The notes below the pieces were generated by a model, which saw nothing but the letters and a program-made list of their open reading frames with translations, made no database searches and was not told where the DNA came from. Positions 6,850 to 9,871 of a DNA stretch of 9,871 nucleotides are shown here, in pieces. The stretch covers positions 1 to 9,871 of the forward strand of contig JAIFMA010000147.1 of assembly GCA_020048795.1 (NCBI GenBank), written 5' to 3'. The DNA comes from Rhodoferax sp. Lineage in GTDB: Bacteria; Pseudomonadota; Gammaproteobacteria; Burkholderiales; Burkholderiaceae_C. A program made the position numbers and the translations under genes. How positions within the stretch are numbered: position 1 is the stretch's first letter; the number at the start of each line of letters is the position of its first letter.

Positions 6850-9143
6850 AGCCAATTTCCAATCAGCACGAAAGGTGCCCAGTAGAAGGGATGCGAGAGC
6901 GCCGGTTGGTGCAACAGCTCAAGTTGCGCCTGGCGCAGCGCCTCGGTTTTGGTTCGGCCGTGTTGGGTGATCCCGGTGTAAAAATTTTTCATCACTGACT
7001 GTGCCGCATCGTCCGCAATCGGCCACAGGGTGCCTAACACGCTCCTGGCACGGGCTTTGATGGCCGCGCCGGAAATACCCAGCGGAGCCCGGTCATTGCC
7101 TTCGGCTGTCTGGCAAGCTGACAGCCCCAGCAGTTCAATCGGATGACTCTGGAACTTTTCGCTGCGCAGCAGCGACTCCAGGTTATTAAGGCTCAATACG
7201 TCATCGTAGGCCATGATGAAACTCGATTCGGCACTGTCCCCAAAAACACCGTGCGAGGCAATGTGCACGATGCGGTAATCATTGGCGCGCATGGCTTGCT
7301 GGAACTGATCGACCGTGAAGCCCGCATCCATCAGCGTTTTGCCGGCAAGGACGGTTTGCAGGGCATCAATTTCGACCTTGACACCGGGCAGCGCAAGATT
7401 GGCCCGCAAGACTTCCAAAGCACGTTGCCTGCCATCGGCAGTGAGCCTGCTCAAGGCTGTTTCAGGGCTGGAGCGCCAGGCACGTGTCTGAAGGTTCCGG
7501 GCCAATCCGGAGTTGGCGCTGGTGCCCAAGCTATCGGGTTCGGGCGTGGCTGTGAGGCGCATCATTTTCTCGACCACCGGGCCAGGCAAGGCAACGCCGG
7601 CCAGCAACGAAACCGGCGTGCGGTGCATCGGTGTCGTGGTGTTGGTCATGCTCATGCCTGTGACGATCGAGATCGCCATTTTTTCAATTGCGTAGTGCTG
7701 GCCATCATGCAATGCGGCCATGGGAATAAGCCGTAGTGCGCCGGCAGGCACGATCACCAGCTTTTGCAGGTGCTGCCCGTTGAGGGGCTGGTCGAGTGGC
7801 GCCAGCAGCCATCGATAAAGTTGTTGCGACAAAGGCAGGTAGTCGCTGGCACCCTGGCGCAGCGCGTTCGCCAAAGCCAGCGCCGTGGCGCGCAAAGTGC
7901 TGTCATTCACGATTGAACTCCGGCGGACGATGCCAGAGGATGTGACGAGCAACAGCTCCAGCCGGTCCGGCAGGATGACGGGATAGAGAATACCTGTGCC
8001 CGGAGACAATTGGCCCGCGCTGCCACCCTGCACCGTCTCGACAGCGCAGCGATCACCGAGAAAATCCTGCAACTCAGTTTGCCTGATCAGTTCGACCGTT
8101 TCAATGGCGCGGCGCAGGGAACTGGCTCGCTGCGGCTCAGGCAACTTGTCGGCACGCTGCAGCAAAAGATCAATATAGCCGAGATAGACGGGCTCCAGCG
8201 TCTGACTGAAAGAGGACAAGCCGTCTTCGGTTTCAATGGGAATGTCCTGCCGCACGGCTTCAATGTGCTCAACAGCGCGCTGGTAGGCGGCCAATGCTGC
8301 GACGGGACGACCTTGTGCCAGTTGCAATCGCCCCTGCCGCCATTCGAGAGCAATCAGCCGGTCAGCATGGAGGCTGCTGACCCGGGCACGGACAAGCCCG
8401 ATAGCCTGCTGTGTCAGTTGCAGTGACTCCTGCGGACGAGCCTGGCTTTCGTAGAGTTGTGCCAATGCATCCAGCGCATCCATCTGAAGCAAGGTGTTGC
8501 TGGCAGTTGCTGCCTGCCTGCGGGCGACTTCAAGGTGACGCGAGGCCAGTTCAAGCCCCGGCTTGCCAAGCCGCAGTGCCTGGTAGCCCAGATTGAGGTG
8601 ATGGCGGGCCAGACTGCCTGGCGGGTTGGACTCTGTGAGTTGTTGCGAGAGCGAGCGTAGCCGTGCCAGTCGCTCCACCGGCTCCGCCAGGCGGGCCAGG
8701 TTAAGGTTGACGCTCATCCGGGTGTCGAAGTCATCGCCGGCCGAAGCGAGTGCTTGTGCGTAGTAACGGTGCGCTTCGTCAAACTGCTTTCTGGCGGCCG
8801 CCAGCGTACCCAGTTGAAGCGCGTAATGCGCATGGGTGAGCCCGGCAGGGAAAGCTTCATAGGCTTGTATCAGCGGCGCTTGGGCTGCGTCATAACGATG
8901 CACCTGAAGCAAGGTGATGCCAAGTTCGCCAGCCGCAGTGGCCCGCACTGCCGGATCGTCTGCCGCATCACGAACCGTGGTCAGGAGTTCGCTGGCAAGC
9001 TGGACATTGCCGTCCTGGCGGTAGGCAATTGCACGGGCGATGGTGACCTGCCAGGTCGTTGCCGCGGGTGCCGAATAGGCAGGCAGACTGACCCACAGTG
9101 TCAGGGCAAGGTAGCCAAGGAATCGCAGTGCAAAGAATCGCAT
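6846..9143 (-). CDS. Exported TPR-CHAT protein (caspase-like cysteine protease) linked to two-partner secretion
   Basis: CHAT domains are clan-CD (caspase/separase-like) proteases, often regulated by attached TPRs. From ATG 9143 the product has 765 residues. The N-terminus MRFFALRFLGYLALTLWVSL then PAYSA reads as a Sec signal peptide cut after about residue 25, so the protein should act in the periplasm. Residues about 30-355 are helical TPR-like repeats (e.g. KQFDEAHRYYAQALASAG, GRPVAALAAYQRAVEHIE). The hinge motif TELQDFLGDRC follows at about 356-366, then the CHAT domain at about 380-765. Both catalytic motifs are intact: HIASHG with His631 (codon 7251-7253) and LSACQTAEG with Cys677 (codon 7113-7115). 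SVLGTLWPIADDAA and the closing HPFYWAPFVLIGN are also typical. About 60 extra residues sit before LPGVKVEIDAL. The frame extends to 9218, but the longer N-terminus buries the signal peptide and has no better ribosome site. It is first in the operon with tpsA and tpsB. A role in processing or releasing TpsA is inference. Confidence 0.88.
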   Translation of the reverse strand: MRFFALRFLGYLALTLWVSLPAYSAPAATTWQVTIARAIAYRQDGNVQLASELLTTVRDAADDPAVRATAAGELGITLLQVHRYDAAQAPLIQAYEAFPAGLTHAHYALQLGTLAAARKQFDEAHRYYAQALASAGDDFDTRMSVNLNLARLAEPVERLARLRSLSQQLTESNPPGSLARHHLNLGYQALRLGKPGLELASRHLEVARRQAATASNTLLQMDALDALAQLYESQARPQESLQLTQQAIGLVRARVSSLHADRLIALEWRQGRLQLAQGRPVAALAAYQRAVEHIEAVRQDIPIETEDGLSSFSQTLEPVYLGYIDLLLQRADKLPEPQRASSLRRAIETVELIRQTELQDFLGDRCAVETVQGGSAGQLSPGTGILYPVILPDRLELLLVTSSGIVRRSSIVNDSTLRATALALANALRQGASDYLPLSQQLYRWLLAPLDQPLNGQHLQKLVIVPAGALRLIPMAALHDGQHYAIEKMAISIVTGMSMTNTTTPMHRTPVSLLAGVALPGPVVEKMMRLTATPEPDSLGTSANSGLARNLQTRAWRSSPETALSRLTADGRQRALEVLRANLALPGVKVEIDALQTVLAGKTLMDAGFTVDQFQQAMRANDYRIVHIASHGVFGDSAESSFIMAYDDVLSLNNLESLLRSEKFQSHPIELLGLSACQTAEGNDRAPLGISGAAIKARARSVLGTLWPIADDAAQSVMKNFYTGITQHGRTKTEALRQAQLELLHQPALSHPFYWAPFVLIGNWL

Positions 9144-9402
9144 GACATCGTCTTTCGTCGGAACATGTGTGCGCAAAAGATGGGCAAAGCTAAACTTCGG
9201 CAGCTTGCCCGGCGGCATTTTTGCCAGGGAAAATGGCTGACAGCCAGGCGGTGCCAGGGACAGTGCACAAAGTTACAACGGAACATCGCTTAAACCCCCT
9301 GAAGCCAAGTATCGCACCCTGGATCAATGATGGCCGACCAACCTGCTGGGTCAAGCCCCAGGGCATGGCGCTGGCTGGCTACAGCCCGGGTCAGCGAATC
9401 GT
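9144..9402. other. Intergenic region upstream of the CHAT-tpsA-tpsB operon
   Basis: I see no gene here; open frames on both strands lack family features or ribosome sites. It should hold the operon promoter, but no convincing -35/-10 pair stands out on the minus strand. A perfect 6-bp inverted repeat, TGGCTG-A-CAGCCA (9234-9246), is flanked by GCCAGG copies at 9223, 9243 and 9253, about 90-115 bases before the CHAT start. These could be a regulator site. A weak hairpin, CTGGG-TCAAGC-CCCAG (about 9346-9361), lies behind the oxidoreductase gene without a U-run, so termination between the two genes is unproven. Confidence 0.4.
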
Positions 9403-9871
9403 TCACACTAATCGGCCCGACCCTGGTGTGACTTCCATCATCTCCCGCAAAAATGGCACTGCATCCATCTCGGGCAACGGCGCATCGAGTTCTCGGGCGG
9501 CGCGGTGGCCGGCATACACCGCTGCGGCCACGGTGCCAGGGGCGAGCGCATCGCCCAACAGTTGTACGCTGCGAATGCCTGCTCCTTGCCATTCGACTTG
9601 GCGCGCCTGCAAGGCGTGAAACAGCTCGTCCACCGGATCGCGCATGGTGACCATGAGCACCGACGCAAACGCATGTGCCACGATGCCGTCGGTGTAGATT
9701 GAGCGCAAACCCACCTCGACACCGGCACCTGCCGGGGTCAGGTGGGCAATCTCGGTGCTGGTGTGAATCGTCACCCCCAGATTGAGCAGCCCGCTTTGAA
9801 TTCGGTGCTGTTCCATCGTCATCTCGGTGAACTCCGACACCCGGGGCGCCGGGGTGGCCAAGTGCACCTGT
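9403..9871 (-). CDS. Two-domain flavin oxidoreductase (trimethylamine dehydrogenase / 2,4-dienoyl-CoA reductase family), C-terminal part
   Basis: The frame is open to the window edge, so the 5' part is missing; 155 residues remain, ending at TGA 9403-9405. The visible part matches the C-terminal nucleotide-binding half of Old-Yellow-Enzyme fusions that carry FMN, a 4Fe-4S cluster and an FAD/ADP site. It shows VEWQGAGIRSVQLLGDALAP, the classic GD motif contacting the flavin or ADP, followed by GTVAAAVYAGHRAARELD. The upstream MTMEQHRIQSGLLNLGV helix is also characteristic. Relatives demethylate or deaminate N-methylated amines (dimethylglycine, trimethylamine, stachydrine-type substrates) or reduce enoyl-CoA; the substrate cannot be told from this part. 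The GTG at 9867 is an internal valine codon, not a start. It shares strand with the secretion operon but is 259 bases away and looks functionally unrelated. Confidence 0.8.
   Translation of the reverse strand, partial: QVHLATPAPRVSEFTEMTMEQHRIQSGLLNLGVTIHTSTEIAHLTPAGAGVEVGLRSIYTDGIVAHAFASVLMVTMRDPVDELFHALQARQVEWQGAGIRSVQLLGDALAPGTVAAAVYAGHRAARELDAPLPEMDAVPFLREMMEVTPGSGRLV

Noticed and set aside
7143..7736. Plus-strand open frame of 197 codons within the CHAT gene
   Set aside because: Antisense shadow of a well-conserved protease domain; no family resemblance.
9144..9218. N-terminal extension of the CHAT gene to ATG 9218
   Set aside because: It adds 25 residues ahead of a good Sec signal peptide, and no Shine-Dalgarno sequence precedes it. 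The shorter start is preferred, although its own ribosome site is also weak.
9236..9256. Sigma-54-like promoter (TGGCAC...GGCTG on the minus strand)
   Set aside because: The GG and GC elements are 9 bases apart instead of the required 10, and the -12 part lacks TTGC.
9221..9619. Plus-strand open frame of 132 codons across the operon upstream region
   Set aside because: It runs into the oxidoreductase gene on the opposite strand and its composition looks like antisense text; no ribosome site.
1..9871. CRISPR array, tRNA, rRNA, integrase or transposase
   Set aside because: No regularly spaced direct repeats of CRISPR type, no RNA gene pattern and no transposase or integrase frame were seen. 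The TPR-CHAT gene is therefore not taken as a CRISPR-associated (Csx29-like) gene.

Overview
The window looks like an accessory stretch of a high-GC betaproteobacterial chromosome, most likely Burkholderiales/Comamonadaceae. This rests on codon usage, on the inverted CCCGC..GCGGG repeat type, and on the kinds of genes present. It is judged by eye, with no database search.

Layout. (1) Positions 3-819, plus strand: the 3' end of an Eco57I-like (type IIG-style) restriction-modification protein. Its TaqI-like specificity domain is well preserved, but the last ~40 codons of the family lie in a different frame, so the gene is shifted or decayed at its C-terminus. (2) Positions 816-1084: a short convergent intergenic region almost filled by two repeat structures, a ~109-bp imperfect palindrome and a REP-like pair of hairpins. 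(3) Positions 1085-9143, minus strand: the core of the window, a tight three-gene operon. In transcription order it encodes an exported TPR-CHAT (caspase-like) protease, a 1342-residue filamentous-haemagglutinin-like TpsA exoprotein, and a FhaC/ShlB-type TpsB outer-membrane transporter. The first two genes overlap by ATGA. The second junction also contains an ATGA, although the better TpsB start gives a 16-base overlap. (4) Positions 9144-9402: a 259-base gap with no gene, holding a small perfect palindrome and short repeats. (5) Positions 9403-9871, minus strand: the C-terminal end of a two-domain flavin oxidoreductase of the trimethylamine dehydrogenase / 2,4-dienoyl-CoA reductase family, cut by the window edge.

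How the genes may work together. TpsA carries a Sec signal peptide, an N-terminal TPS secretion domain, a long repetitive beta-helix body and a conserved C-terminal tail with the only two cysteines of the mature protein. TpsB has a signal peptide, two POTRA domains and a 16-strand-type barrel with the VRGY motif. The first gene adds a CHAT protease with an intact His/Cys dyad, a TPR scaffold and its own signal peptide. The simplest reading is that a periplasmic caspase-like protease acts on the secretion, trimming or release of the TpsA fibre. The protease-exoprotein link is inference from gene order, translational coupling and predicted localisation. It is the most interesting feature of the window.
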